Assembly (NCBI GenBank): GCA_028564675.1
Contig: JAOVVO010000376.1
Span: forward strand, 1 to 64,000
Direction: 5' to 3'
Length of the DNA: 64,000 bases
Source of the DNA: Onchocerca lupi
Taxonomy: Eukaryota; Nematoda; Chromadorea; Rhabditida; Onchocercidae
In this document: one piece after another, positions 1-14,400 of the stretch
Numbering within the stretch: the first letter of the stretch is position 1
Layout: every line of letters starts with the position of its first letter
Notes under the pieces: model-generated
The model's input: only the letters and a program-made list of their open reading frames with translations
The model's database searches: none
What the model was told of the DNA's origin: nothing
Position numbers and translations under genes: made by a program

Positions 1-33
1 TATATATATAATACTAAGCTTACATAATCTTAC

Positions 34-3000
34 CATGGTTCGTGCTTTAGCAAGATCATCATGCATCGAATTTTTCAATAAAACTTCTTTCTCAACCTCA
101 TCTGTTTTCAATCTTAATTGATCTTTCATGGATTGGAGTTCACTTTCTAAGCGAATAATTTTATCAAGCATCTGAAAATCACTTTCCAGATTTTAACAAA
201 AAAGAAAATGTGATTTCAAATCTTACAGAATTCAAAAAAAAAAAAACCTCAAAATTAATTCAATATTCGATAAACAAAATAAGACATTTTAATGGAAAAA
301 TAACGAAAACTCTTTTGTTGAATTAGGAATTGAAGAAATAAAAATATTTACCGTTTGTTTCTCGTGATTTAATTCGCGCACTTCTTTCAGTAACTCACGA
401 TTTTCATCAGCTGCAGCAGGGAAAAAAAATCCGGATGAAAGTTAAATAATCACTTATAAACATGAATATTTCACTTTTTCATAAAGACTCATTGATTCGT
501 AATGGATCTTTCACAGAAAACTTTCAAAACCTCTGAACATAAGCCATAATATAGTGAAACAGAAAATGAAGTTTTTAAAGACATCACAATTGTCTGAATA
601 ATTACCAAAAGTGTTAATGTTATATCATAAAGTTTCCAGATGACATGTGAGATCTTTTTTTTTATGTTGAAACTATTTGTTTAAACGATGTTCCGGAAAT
701 TTTCTTTCCATTTTTCTAGAAATTTAAATTTTTCTAGAACATCGTTCAAACAAATAGTTTCAAAAAAAAAAAAAACAGTCTCAGCAGCTCAGAATAAAAC
801 ATCCCTTACCAAAAGCAGTTGTTACTAATGAATACAATTTCAATTAAATTATCCCCCAGTTTGAGTTAGAATGAAATTTTTATCATGAAGTTCGAATACT
901 ACCAAACATATATACCGAAGACGAATTTTAATTTTCTAGTAAATGAATAAATTCAAGACTGGCAAATCATTAAATTTTAAAATTCAGACACAAGAATTCA
1001 AATATAAGTATACATATTGATGAGCAAATTTTTGAAATATTTACCAAAACGATTTTCAAATTCATTGATTGTGTCATGAAGCGGAGCTTCATAACGACTA
1101 GCAGCACAAAGTTCGGCAATCAATGCTCCACGTTCATCATCCTGCAAAAAATTCAAAATAAAACTGAAGAGAAAAGACACCTGTTAGGCATCCCAGAAAA
1201 AAAAAAATAAGATCAGAATTTAACCTTTTGTTTAATTAATTGCTGATATGCTTCAACTTGCGCATCATGTGCTTTGATTTCTTCAATCTGCTTTTCTTCC
1301 AAGAGCAATAATTTCTTACGTTGCATCTTTAAAACAAAAGGAAAATTCATAAATTTCAAAATTCAGGAACATAAAGATTGCAGTGACGAGACTGAAAATC
1401 TCGAAATACGAAAAAATATAACGAACAAAGATGATTCATTTGATATAGACCTCAATAATTCCTAACTGCTCCAATTTTTCCTGGATAGCTAAATTGTTGG
1501 CATGTTCCAATTCAATATATTTTCGTTGTAGCGCTTCTTTTTCCTTATTTATTGTCCTTAGCTGATCCTCAAAAAGATTTAATCGTACTGTTTGATTGTC
1601 AATTATGTGCGTTAATTCTCTGCAATTAAAATATATAATATTTGAAAACAGAAAATCTTTTTAGAAAAAGCTGGAATTATCTAATCTAGTAAAATAAAAC
1701 TCTCTAAATCCTTACTTTTTATCCTTTACAAGTATCTTAATTTGTTGAGGTGTTGCGATAGTAAACTGCTCATTCTCGTAGATGGTACGCTTTGCAAGAG
1801 TCAATTCTTTTTCAAGACACGCCATCTTTTTATTCGCTTTATCTAAAATGTAGAACAGTTAATATTAAATAGAAAAATTATTGACAATTTGATTATGGAT
1901 AAAAAAAAGTGAATCTTCTTCGGGAAAGCGATCTGCAAACGCAGAAAAAATTTTTCCAAAGAAAAAAAAATGGTAATGGTTTTGTCGTGTTTATAAATCT
2001 AAATAAATGAAATATAAAAACTGAGATGTGATGTCTGCATATTTGTCAAATATTTCAAACATTTTGGAATATGTTTTTATAACCTATCCGTCATACAAAC
2101 ATGTGATGTAAATAATCCTTCAATTCTAATATCTCACATACCAAATCTAATCCTTGAAATAATATTAATTTCTTATCATTTCAATTAATTCTACACTTTT
2201 CTTCTTAGGAATTAATTGAAAGAAAAAGTAAACCAAGCTCGTCTTTCAATTGGGATATTAAGAAGACATCGCCTTTGGAAGCAATTTGATCATTCTGACT
2301 GAAATTAAATATATAATTATTGGTCTAATCAAAAACTAGAGCAAGCTAGTCAAAAAAAAAATAAAAAAAATCAGTTGAATTTTGAATAGGTACATCAAGA
2401 AAATTTCAAGAAAAAAGTTACAACAAAAGATATGCAGATGATTACTTGCATTATCATATCTTTTGCTGTATATGATTCTTTTTTTATAATACTCTAGATT
2501 AAAAGATGATTAAATAACTTAAGCATGATTGATCTAAAAGACATTCTAAGTTTCCGTATAATGCTAAACAAAAAAAAAAGTACTTCAGACATCACTAAAA
2601 TCATATAAAACTTATATACTTCTCTACTGAAAACATCACACATACTTTATTTTTTTAATAATATCTTGATCAGCCTTTAGTCTTTTACCCAGTTCTGTTT
2701 CCAAAGATTCATACCGTTGAAGTAATTTTTCATAACTGTTCAACAGCTGAAATGAGAGAATTTTTCACCTCTCGTAAAATTAAAAAATTGTATCACTAAC
2801 TAGTTTTATTGAAAAAAGGAAAAAAAAATTGCAGAAAAAAAAAGTCAGGAAAACAACCTCGAAACTAAACTTACATTATTATTTTTATTCTGTAGCTCAT
2901 TTTCCACTGCTTTATTCCTGTTTTTCTCCATTTCCAAAGCATGCAAAAGCTCATGAAAAAAAATAAAAGTAAACTATTCTATTCAAATCTGCGATAGAAA

Positions 3001-6000
3001 AAAAAAACCTTGCTAAGGGAAAATAACAATATTTTAATCCCGTTAAAATGTTGAATTCGAAGTCTAGTTAAAGCAATAAAATTTTAAACTGGAAATACCT
3101 GTTATTTAATAAAAATATGAAAATGCATAATTGAGAATGAATCACTATTGGCTTACTAGACTGTTAAAAGTGAAAAGGATAAACTGCAGACCTGTTAGTC
3201 ATTTTTTAATCACTGATAATAGTATATTTTTCTCAACTAAACTATCACTAATAAATATAGAGCATACTTGAATCTTCTCCATTGCTGCATCTTTTTCATT
3301 CAACCGATTTGAATCACCCGGATCAGTATTCACAAAATTGCTGGAATCCATTACTTTTCCATTCATTCTGGAATGAAACTATCATATATAAATTATATAA
3401 TCAACAAAAGATTATTTCGAAACATGACAAAAAAATAAAAAAACATACCATAAATATCGAAAAGCGCATTTATTATATAAAAAGAAATAAGAAAGCCTTC
3501 TTTCTAAATAAATCAGTAAGCGAACAATACTTCACATATACAAGCATTGAAAAATTTTTCGTTCTGCAAAAAATTCAAAAAAAAGAAATACATTCTGTCC
3601 CAAATTTCCATTCGATTTCGACAATAATCACAGTATGGATTGATATCAGTTCCAAAAACTTTTGGAATACTTGCACCATACGCAGTACTGCAGAATGAAA
3701 CATGACACAACAGTCCATAATTAACATAATTTTTTCCCGAATATTACCAATCAATTTCATGTCAAATGTCTAAGAATTAATTATCTCAAAAATCAACTGA
3801 GCCATTATTTTGTTTATTGAAGCGAAAAAAGAAAAAAAAACTGATGAAATCTGAAATGAATTAACAAAATTTATAATCTATGTGAACTTACCTTTGTGGT
3901 TCGTTGTGTACAACATTACGATTTTCTTTATTTTCTTTCTCTAAGCGATTAATTCGATTCAATAAATCAGTTCTCTCCTAGAAAAAAAAAAAAAGAAATC
4001 CACAATTCTTCCTTTTAAAAATTTAAATTCAGCGAAATCTCAAAATTTACTTGGAAATCTTTTCAGCAACGGAATCTTAATCAATTAGTACAATACCAAC
4101 CTTCAGCAAAACCTTCAATTTCGTTTCTATATGATGATTCGCCTATAATAAGCATTTTGAAATTCCATAATGTCAAAAATTTCAAACTGGAAATCTAGAG
4201 ATCAAATTATTATATCTTAAAATGCTTCTGAACTTTTGCGAACTAATACATTTTTGAATGATGATTACTTTATTAAAAAAAATTATTGTCATTGTTAAGG
4301 GAAAAATTCCTAGTTTCTTTTCATATTGAAAGTATTTAAAGCAAAAAATGATTATAAATCATTCGAAAATTTTATGATTTTGCGAATTTTAGCTGGTTTA
4401 ATACTTACAACCGACTGTGTAGAAACTCCTCTCTGTCGCTCTTGAAGCTGAAATACTTATCTTCCTTTCGAAATAATGATTTATTAAGTGCATAAAATAC
4501 AATAAATTATTTCTGTGATATCAATACTACTTTTTAACTTGCTCAACTTCTTAATAACTGAATAAGCATAAAAATAACCATTCCCCTATATTGTCAAATA
4601 TTTGAAAATTAGTGAACTTAGGATCAAATCAACATAAGTTAGCTGAAATCATTGGTTACTACAAGCACAGAAAGAATATAGCCGCGACCGCATTTGAATA
4701 ACATCATCAGTAAATGAAAATCAAGCATGTTTAGAATTAGAAAAAAGAAAGAAAAATTAAACGAGAAAAAAAAGAAACTTCTTGTTGAAGTCGAGATATT
4801 TGCTGCTCACGTTCCGAAATTGCATCATTATAATATTTTTCAGCAGCCAAAGCTTCAATTTCTTTTTGTGATAGCTATGAAAAAGCAAAAAAAAAAAAGA
4901 AATGAAACCAGAAAACTGCACATATGATACAAAATAAATCTTTACGTCGGAAATTTTATTCCGTTTTGGTAAAAATTCGAAATGGAAAAAAAGACTTCAA
5001 GTCTTTCGAACTTTCACATCCAGCCATAAAATTTGACAAGACTTGAAATCAGGCTTAAGATATCATCTCACCATATTCTGCAATTTATCGACACATTGTT
5101 GAAGATTGTTATTTGCAGTTTTAATAATTTCCAGTTCGTCATTACGATTCGGAGCACTAATTGATGCAATAACATCTGGCTTCAGAGTAGCCGCTGAACC
5201 ATGTAGCAGCTCATTTAAAGCGTTGTAACTTTTACTGCGCTGATCTAAAATGAAATAAATCTGGAAAATTCATTTTTTTTGTAGCAGATTTATCACATAT
5301 GATTTATCCAGATATTATGTCACCAAAGGAAGAAAAAACTTAAGAGATGTCAGAAATAGGACAATTTCTCTCCAAGCATTCCAAATAAGCTTTTCACAAT
5401 TATTATTTTTTTCTTTTCATTTTCCCAAAGTTTATTTTCAACCTACCATCCTAGCCTTTTGGAAGAAAATATTTCAAAAAAACGAAATTTCGTTATCCAT
5501 GAAGAAATCGTTTCATTCAGCTCTCAAAAATTTGGCGAATAATTGATCTCTTAAAAAATTAAGTCGAACTATAAACAAGAAAAAAAAAAAAAAAACGATT
5601 ATTCTATTACCGTAATATTTCATTACTTTCATTAACGCAATATTTCATTACCGTACTGTCTCATTACTATATTTGTTACCGTACTATTTAATTATTGCAT
5701 CATTTCATCGCCATACTTCACCATCAGAGAGAATATGCCTTATTCATTTTCCGAGTACCGTGACAGCAGCTTTTTCAGACGTCTGTTACATAAATCCTCA
5801 ATGATCAACAGATTTTCAAACGTTCAGTGACCTACTACTCAATATCGGACACGAATTACTCATAGCCTTGAAGTTGCACAAATTGCAAGATCTATTGTAC
5901 GTAGGCTCGGTTTAGACGATAACTGAATGCATAGTACTTGCACATGATCTGATTAATATGTGAAGTTTGCATTCTTATTGATTTTCGGATTATTAGGATG

Positions 6001-7605
6001 AAAATTTGACAAATGAAAAAATCTTTTTTCTTTTAAATAAAGTATTAAAATATCTTCTTTTATTCAAAATTTGATATGAAATATAACTATTTTCAATTTT
6101 GATTAGCTTCGCTTTTAAAATTGATTGTCTTTATAGCGATAGAGCCAAGTTTTCTGTATTAATTATTTTTTTATCTGCTCATTTTCATTCCATCATTTAG
6201 ATGGATCTTTCAAATCACTTTTCCAGTTTTGAAATATTTCTTAAAAGCTGTCGTGAAATTTCGAGTTTTTCAAAAAAGCCAAACTACTTGTTATGTTTTC
6301 TTGCTTCTTTATTTTTTGGTTTTTGCTTCTATCATTTTTCATATTTTCCTTGATTTTGATAATAGACGGAATCATTTTTCACTTTGACTGAAGAATGGTT
6401 GTAAAAAGATGCAAGAGATTTTTTATTAAGTGAAAATTAAAACTTAACAAAGGAAAGGTCAAGACTGTATAAACAGAAGAATCCGATCGTTTATGAAGTC
6501 TATTCCTGTATAGTTATCTTTGATCTTCCAAAGAATTTAAAAATGCTTCTCGAATTATTTAACTATTTTGTGCCAAATTCCCTTTTGATAATTTTGTCTT
6601 AATCATTTGAGATTTTGATGATATTATGGTAAAGTTTTCTAATGAAAAAGTACTTCGTGATGCGCAGAAGGAAAAGGTGATGATAACGAAATGGAAACTG
6701 AATAATAATAACCCATCGAGAAATTGCAACACACAAAAAAATAGTTAAGAAATCAATTAAAATAAAGAAAAAAATAAATAAATAATAATACCAAGATGAG
6801 AGCAAGACGCGCATTTCTTTACGATTTTCAACTGCTTTGCCATACTTTCATTGTCTCTTTGAACTTTTCGCAACTGTGCCTCAAGTTGTTTACAATGAAA
6901 ACCAAGCTGTCGCCGCCTTTCTTTTTCCCCGTGTAACGATCGCTCTGATACTATAAAATTAACAAACCATACCTTTCCCTAAGTTGCAGTAATATCAGAA
7001 GTACTTTAACAAATTCAAATTCTTTCCAAGCAATGAATTTCTATGTTTTTGAATCTGAAAATCAATCCTTTTGTATTTTAAAATTATTATTAAATTCAGG
7101 AAAGAATCATAAAAATTTTTGCTCAAATTATACTGCATTAGCAACTCCCTCATTTATATAGATTCTAATTCTACATAGTATCTATTTTGTTAGATTTATA
7201 TCTGAACTCTTTAAAATGTGTATTAGCTGATAATAAAAAGTGGGTGCCAATCCATAGATTTTAATATTCTTTAAGAATATTATTCAACATGAATTTTCAA
7301 AAATGCTTATTCCATGGCTACTAATTTAATTAATTGTAACATCTTTTAATACCATTCATTAATTATAGTTTCATATTTCCTATTTAAATACATACATTTC
7401 AAGAAGTACTTTATATTTAATATGAAAAATTAATTAACAAATAGTATTGAAGAATATCATAATTAATTAAATTGGTGGCCGTGGAAAAAACACTTTTATA
7501 ATCATCTGAATAAATAATTTTCGATAATCATACGAATATTTCAAAAATATTACCACGAAGACGTTTCTCATATTCCTCTTTCAATTGCTGAACATATGTA
7601 TTCAT
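34..7605 (-). CDS. Large coiled-coil protein, unidentified (3' end outside window)
   Basis: About 17 short exons can be chained by splice sites and phase, from an ATG at 7605 (starting MNTYVQQLKEEYEKRLR) through exons near 6813-6952, 5073-5246, 4787-4876, 4409-4447, 4101-4142, 3893-3978, 3266-3368, 2875-2949, 2651-2747, 2223-2298, 1716-1840, 1452-1620, 1224-1326, 1044-1142, 350-409 and 34-172. The last visible exon ends in a donor, so the gene continues to the left. Nearly every exon encodes charged heptad-like helix rich in Glu, Lys, Gln and Leu, with no membrane segment or catalytic motif; one short non-helical patch (exon 3, SAATLKPDVIASISAPN) breaks the coil. The ATG follows a TTAGATAG acceptor by about 15 bases, which suits trans-splicing. 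It lies on the same strand as RRP5, 880 bases downstream. A centrosomal, golgin or cytoskeletal scaffold is possible, but I recognise no family. Confidence 0.72.
668..762. repeat. Intronic inverted repeat, 26-base arms
   Basis: Arms 668-693 and 737-762 are reverse complements over 26 bases with one mismatch, separated by 43 bases that are themselves nearly symmetrical around TTTCTAGAAATTTAAATTTTTCTAG-like sequence. A run of A follows the right arm. It sits in an intron of the coiled-coil gene and could fold into a long hairpin in the pre-mRNA, or be a small degenerate foldback element. Confidence 0.8.
5605..5730. repeat. Degenerate tandem repeat, ATTACCGTAATATTTC-like
   Basis: An intron of the coiled-coil gene carries six or so imperfect copies of a unit resembling ATTACCGTA(C/A)TATTTC, with truncated copies between (ATTACTTTC, ATTAACGCAATATTTC, TTACCGTACTATTTA). 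The unit length varies between about 9 and 20 bases, so this is an eroded minisatellite. Confidence 0.6.
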
Positions 7606-8484
7606 GTCGATTCTCCGCAGCTATCTAATATTGCATAAATTCGAATGAAAATGATTTTGAAATTTGAGTTAATAACAAACTTCAAAAAAAAAAAAAAAAA
7701 AAAAAAGAAAAGAAAAAAAGAAAAATATTTTGCCGTTCTTCTTTAATCTGACAAATTTAAGCCAACAGAGTTCCGTCTTTGCCCGATATTATCTTAAATG
7801 AAAAACATAGCAATTTGAGAACTTAGCTTCAATAGATAATAGCAAAACATAGGACATCACTATAAATTTAAAAAATCACCAATGATTGAAAGATAAAATT
7901 ACACGAAAACATTAAACGATTAAGCTAAAAGTCATAATTTGTAAGCTTTTTGCACTTATATCATAAGTCCAGCCTCGATTTCCTTTTCGATTTATAGAAA
8001 AATCAAAAATTAAGAGTTCCTCTTTCTTTAACTATGACGAATGACGAATTTCGCAATGTCATAAAAAAATTAACGGTAATGCAAACATCATGGAAAAACC
8101 GGATAATCCATCAAATATAATGATATGCAATGTGGAAAAACGAGATGAGCAGTTTATCCAAGATATTTCACTTCAAATTAACCAACAGTAAGAAAAACAA
8201 CAAAAGAAACATCAATAATGACAACAGTAACAGCAAACTACATTTCTGCATTTTTTACAACAATGATCAGCAGACAACAACATAATTATATATACAAAAT
8301 AAATGGATGAAGATAAAAAAAAATCTTTCTTTTCATTAATTCTGAAGTTCGTTTCCCAATAATTAGACTGAAATCATTTAAGTACCGCTTGCCAACTACA
8401 ACATATAAGAATCCAAATAATTAAAAAAACATCAACACTGATCCGCATAAAATGAAATTTGGGGCAATAGGGGCTATTAAATAA
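7606..8484. other. Intergenic gap between RRP5 and the coiled-coil gene
   Basis: No coding exon is visible. It holds the short 5' leader of the coiled-coil gene and a long purine-rich poly-A tract near 7684-7730. Both flanking genes are on the minus strand, so this could be an intercistronic region of a nematode operon, although 880 bases is longer than the usual spacing. Confidence 0.6.
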
Positions 8485-11400
8485 TTATGTTTCAGGTACA
8501 AGTTCCGTAATAGTTTGTAGATACTGCAATGCTCGTTCTTTAACCTAAAAATAAAAAAAAAAACCAAATTAAATTATTATTTTCAGGTCTATATTCAGTC
8601 CGTGGTTTACTGTTTAATTTAGAACATTATTTCAAAAAAATTAAATGAAGAATTGCGAAATATTTAGATAATGCAGTTTTATGATTCTTTATAGTAAAAC
8701 GAACATAGTTAGGTTTTTTCCACTGGTTGCATTGTCTTCTTCAATAAACTATTCTTCAAGAACAACTCAATTTTCGTTAAGTATCCTCTAATTGTAAAAA
8801 ATAAAAAATAAAAGAGAAAAATAAAAAACTTCAGTTTACATCTTTTCCATCTCAATCTTTAGTTCATTTCATGATTTTACTAATTCCTTCTAAAATCTAC
8901 TATTTTTAATTCTTTATTTTAAAAATTCAAACAAAATATACATTATTCTGTTGTTTCTCATCACCATGCTTCTGCTCTAGATCAATCCATTTCTTGAAAA
9001 ATAACCGAATTTTATGGGTGGATAATTTTAGTGTAATGACTCGTTCAAGTAGTTGTCTGAAACAAATCTTTTGTGAATATCGCAAGCAGCACTAAGCGCT
9101 TAATCAATTTCCCATTTATATTGGAACTGATGCAAAATAAGTAGGATAAGTGCTGTTTACTAAAAAGGAAAAGATGTATCCACCTTGCATCCTCAATTTT
9201 TTCAGCTTTGATGAGTAGATCAATATAAACTGTCCAGACATCTGTTTTTTTCGGATATGAATTTAAAATATTTTCGAAAATTGTTTTACTTTGTTCCATA
9301 TCACCGAATTTGAATTCAAGTTGTGCAAAACGGCTCAAAACTGTCACATCTAAAATTGAATTCGAAGGAAAATCAGTAAATTATCTGATACATATGCTAT
9401 CTTTCATAAACAGTTCATTTCTATTTCAAGTTTCATAATAAAAAATCCGGATTTTTATAATTTAATATAATATATGTCCAATGATCAACCATACTGATAT
9501 ACCTTAGAAGCAGATACTGGTGCTTTTTTTCATATATTAAGAACTGACAGCAATAAAAATGATAGCTTTATATTTCTCTAAAAACTGAAAATCTTATAAA
9601 TGAACGTAAAAACCTACGATGTTTCCGAGGTAAACAACTGACTGCTTTTTTCATCAAATTTCTCGCTTTATCCGGGCGCTTTGTTTCTAACAAGTGTTGC
9701 CCATAAATGAACCAAATATCTAAGTCATCATGACGAAATCGTTTTAACATTTCTTCTAGTAAATCATCCGTTTCCTGTAATAACTTACGTATGAAGCTTT
9801 GTAATCAGGATAAAGTCTAAATTTAAATCGAAATTCTGGAAACTGTTTCATTTTTCAGGAGTCCATATACCAAAATCTTTCACTAAAAAGAAAAACCACT
9901 ACTTTGAAATATCTTTTTACGAGAAAATCCTATTTAAAAAAATTTGGTTCGAAAAAGATTTTGCCACTTGATACTAGAAATCCTCATAGAAAATTTCAAC
10001 TGCTTATCAGACTAAATATTATTACAAAAACCGAAACGTATAATATATATACACCAAATTTACCTCCATTTTTCCGAGATTTTGGTATATTTTCACCATT
10101 TGTTTATACATTTTCAAAGCATCGGTATTTCTGACGGCGTTATTAAAAACTGCTTTCAATGATTCACTGGTACCGAAATTTCCCTCTAAATTGAGATATG
10201 CTGTCCAAACATTGAAAATTTCATCTTCTTCTCTAAAGCAAAAAAAAAATTATCAGATTAAATGGTGATATTTCATACGGATTATATTTAATTTTCATTT
10301 ATTTCTTATATGAAATAGATACTTTATTTCTGAAGATTTTAATTAGTCCTAAATCAAAATCGTCATGTCCCATTTTTGATAGTTTGTTATTTCCCAGAAT
10401 TACAATTCAAAAGAAAAATTAACCTGAAATTAATAACAGAAAGTGCTCGCTCTGCAACTGCCCTTGCTTTTTCCACATTATTCTGTTCCAAAAAGAATGT
10501 AATGTATCTACAAAAGAATAACATAAGAATTCATTTTTGTTAACAATGTATTACTGAGATAATATTTTCATCTGTAAATATTTTTTTAGGCCAACATTCT
10601 TTTAGAACACTTGAAAAATAAAGGTAAAGAAGTTTAAACCTACCTAATCCACAAAATCGACGAATTGGGTGTACAAGCAACCAAACGATCAAAATCATTC
10701 GCGTTATCTGGAATCCAATTCGCCTCGAGAATCTTTCGTTCACGATTCACTAATATTTTTTCTTTTTCTATTTGAAGCTCTTCTTTAGCTATAACAAATG
10801 AACACAATTTTAAAAGTAACATTTCAAAGCTAAGAAATTTTATATTTATCTAATTAGAAAAAAACAAGACTTCGAACCTCTTTTATTTCTCTAATTCCTA
10901 TCATTCAAAAGTCAATCAACTGTTACGTTGCAGATAAATGACAAGCTAGTAAAATATCAAAAAAGAAATAAAAATATATTCAAAAACTAAAACTTTTCCG
11001 ACGTAATAAAAATTAAGGTTGACTAAGACGAAACTCAACATGAAAAATTTTTAAAAACTTCCATACTTTTTGATTTGCTTTCCTCTCTAATGTTATCAGC
11101 AACGAATTCATCTTTCGTCACTGAAGTACCAACTGAATCATCCACCTTTTCATCAAGTTGTCCTACTTTTGCAAATTCAGCAAGTGTAAACCCTTTCAGA
11201 GACCAGTCCAAACCTGGTTCAGGCAACTGAATAAAAAAAAAAATTTCAATTCTAAAGACTAATAAACTCTTCATTCAAAATTTAAATGGAATATAAAATA
11301 GGCCATATGCAACAAATATGAACATCAAAAATTGTGAAGTCCTTTTTGAAAATTAATTCCTACTTTTGCTTCAGCAGGAGTTATTTGCAAAAATTCTTTT

Positions 11401-14400
11401 TCTTTTGAATGTGCTGCCGCATAGCCAGCTGCCTTCGATTTCTTTCGCGGTGAATCGGCTGCAATATCAGATCCAGATCCAACACTTAAGAGCCTCTTCC
11501 GTGGCTTCTTTAAAATATTCGTATTTTAGGAATATCATAATTTATGAAAATGATATTAGTAAGTAATTTATTACAAAAATGATAATTACGAAGAAGAAAT
11601 GAAACAGTAAAATATGAAGAAATTAGAAAAAAAATCATCACAAACCACATCCGTTGAACCCTCAACAATTAAAGCGACAAATTCTACTCTCAAGCCACCA
11701 TCTGGAAAGACATGAGAAACACGGACCCTGATCAAATCATCGGGTTTTAACGACAACCTGAAGATTTTATCATCTCGAAACTTCGGTTCAAATTATCCAC
11801 CTTGTTTAAGTAATCGTTTAACTCTAACGCTGCCTGCTTTACCTGTTCAATAACTTCTCTTTTTTTCAATTCAGTAGAAAATACTTCCAGTTACTTTCAT
11901 TGTAAAAAGTCCTTCAAATAAATTATTTTTTTGATGCTTTATTTTTTATTTCGAACTATTATTAGATTTTCATAGCGCTAGAGAAACTTATTTTCAATTT
12001 ATACTTGAAACGGAAAGTGGCGTACTTTTTGCATTTTACGACGCAACCAGCAATACCAGGACTGATTTCGATAAAAACATGAGCATCATCAGAGGCTGAA
12101 GTTACGAATGCTTGAAGTTTTGAACCGACCTGAAATAAAGTTACGATTTCACAACTATAATGCAAATGAAAGTGGTTGCATCAATAACAAATTGAAAGAA
12201 TAATGAGAAATTATTAGAAAGGAAGAAAAAGAAGCAAATTCAAGAAAAAATATTTAAACATGATCTAATAATAATAATTCCATTGTTATTCATCCATAAT
12301 CGGCTGATCAATGCCAAATAATTGCTTAAAGCTATAAGAGAAATAACAGATAAAATTCAGTCATTCGTAACAAGATTTAAAAAGAAACTAATTAATAAAT
12401 AAAAACATTTAACTCGTTTGATGCCACAATTATTTGTGATTATAAATAACTGTGGCACCAAATCTTACCTCAATATCAGTTCCACTTCGATAAAGCGTAT
12501 TTTCTGAATTTTTCGAAAAATCATAGCGTGACTCTGTAATAGCAAGCCATCTACCTTTATCGCCATCAAATCGCAAAAGATGTATATTATAAATCTAAAT
12601 TCACAACATACTGCAATTGAAGTTTTTAAAGTAAGGCGAACATGTCAGCAAACTGAAGTAATAAAGAGTGAAGTTGAAATAAAAATTTTCATATTTTACA
12701 AATTTCAGAGTATTCGCTTTAGGAATTTCATTGTAATTAGCAATTGCTTAAGTTTTCTATCAGAATAAAGAAATAAAAAGATGTACTTATCTACAAATAC
12801 GGAAAAAGAACGAATACAATACCTGATTTAACTCGTAATTCTTTATAGCTTCATGTGCTTTTAAATAATTATTTGTAATGCCAGTCAAAGTAAGAACAGC
12901 TCGTTGATTATTCGTAAGTTCCAATATGACACTACTTGGTGACTGCGTAATACCAACAACTCGTCCTGTCACATGGTCACCATTTTCGAATGTCTAAAAA
13001 TTTTGATTTTTCACAAATTTCTGAATTTTCTCAGTAATCTTATGAATTCTGAAAGTTCCTCGCTTATATTAGAAAATTTTAATTTAAAATCGGGGGAAAT
13101 CCGATCTTGAAATTCTCATGCTTTGAATCTAGAAATAAAATTTTCACGAAATCCTCTAGTCTGTCTATAACTCTTATTAAAAAAAAACCCAATAGAATGA
13201 AAAATAACTTTTCGTGCTTCTTTTAAGGTCATTTCTAAGCATTTTCGATGTCTCGACTTGCCACGTCCATTCTTGTAAACATTTACTCCGATAACTTGGG
13301 CAGTTAATTTTTCACCGGGTTCAAAATCAATATCAACTAATGCTGATGCATCATTTGTTGGATTAGACATCTAAAACATATTTTATATTAATACATTTAA
13401 ATAAAAATTACTTTTGTAGTACGCTGTAACTTTCGATACTATTTTTAGTATCAGATGCTAGCATAGTATATTAGTTTATGCTTCATTTTTGAGGCGAATA
13501 ATGTAAACATACCAAATTTTCATCGTACAAATTTTGTTTCCGAATGACACCATTCCAAAGAGGACTAACTTCCACTTTAACAACTCCAACATGAGGTCCC
13601 TTACGAACAAAAACAGGGATTAATGACCCATGCATATAACTTTGCGGATATCCCAGTAGTGACTGCTTTCTTTTGGTTTCATTTAATTTCCAAGCTTTCA
13701 TCGTGCATTCCGCCAAACGCGTTACCTGAAATATGTATTTTCTTATTGATTTAAAGAGAAGAAAGATAAGGAAAATCTGAAAAATACATGAAAATTATAA
13801 ACAAAAGCACCAAACAAATGTTAAGGTATATGAGTTCATAAATAGGAAGTAGTATAACTGTTTTACTTCACCTTACATGATAAGCAACGTTTCAAAAATT
13901 TGTGGTCAACTGGATATTTTCCACCTATATTGTCTACATTTTGAAGAATGTTTCTGAATAAATGAAATATTCAAATTAAATTTAAAATTTCATTTATTAG
14001 AAGCAATATGAAATTGAATTGGAGTTGTTCACAACAAATTGTTTAAATTGTTTTTTTTTTTCCAATGATTCTGGAATCTCGAACTTAACATGTAAACTAA
14101 TTGGTTACTTTGTTTTCAACTATTTACTTTTCTTGATTGTTTCACCATTCTATTATCAAACCAAATCAGCAAAAACAGAGCCATGAAAAAAGAACTTACA
14201 ACAATCATTTTTTCGTTCTTTTGTATTCCTTTTCCTTTTGGTTTAGAAAGATCCAATTTTTCCATTTTTTGCTTCAATTTCGAGAAACACATAATTTTAA
14301 CATTGACAGTTTTGCCCTTCTTTTTTTCCAAAAAACTTTGAACTGGATGAGAATTTTGATCCAAAAAGCTTTCATCAAATTCTGAGGCATGCAAACGTCC

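Noticed and set aside
14116..14394. Overlapping frames on both strands of about 80-90 codons
   Set aside because: The minus-strand part up to the splice sites is RRP5 exon sequence (Lys-rich linker); the plus-strand frame is its shadow.
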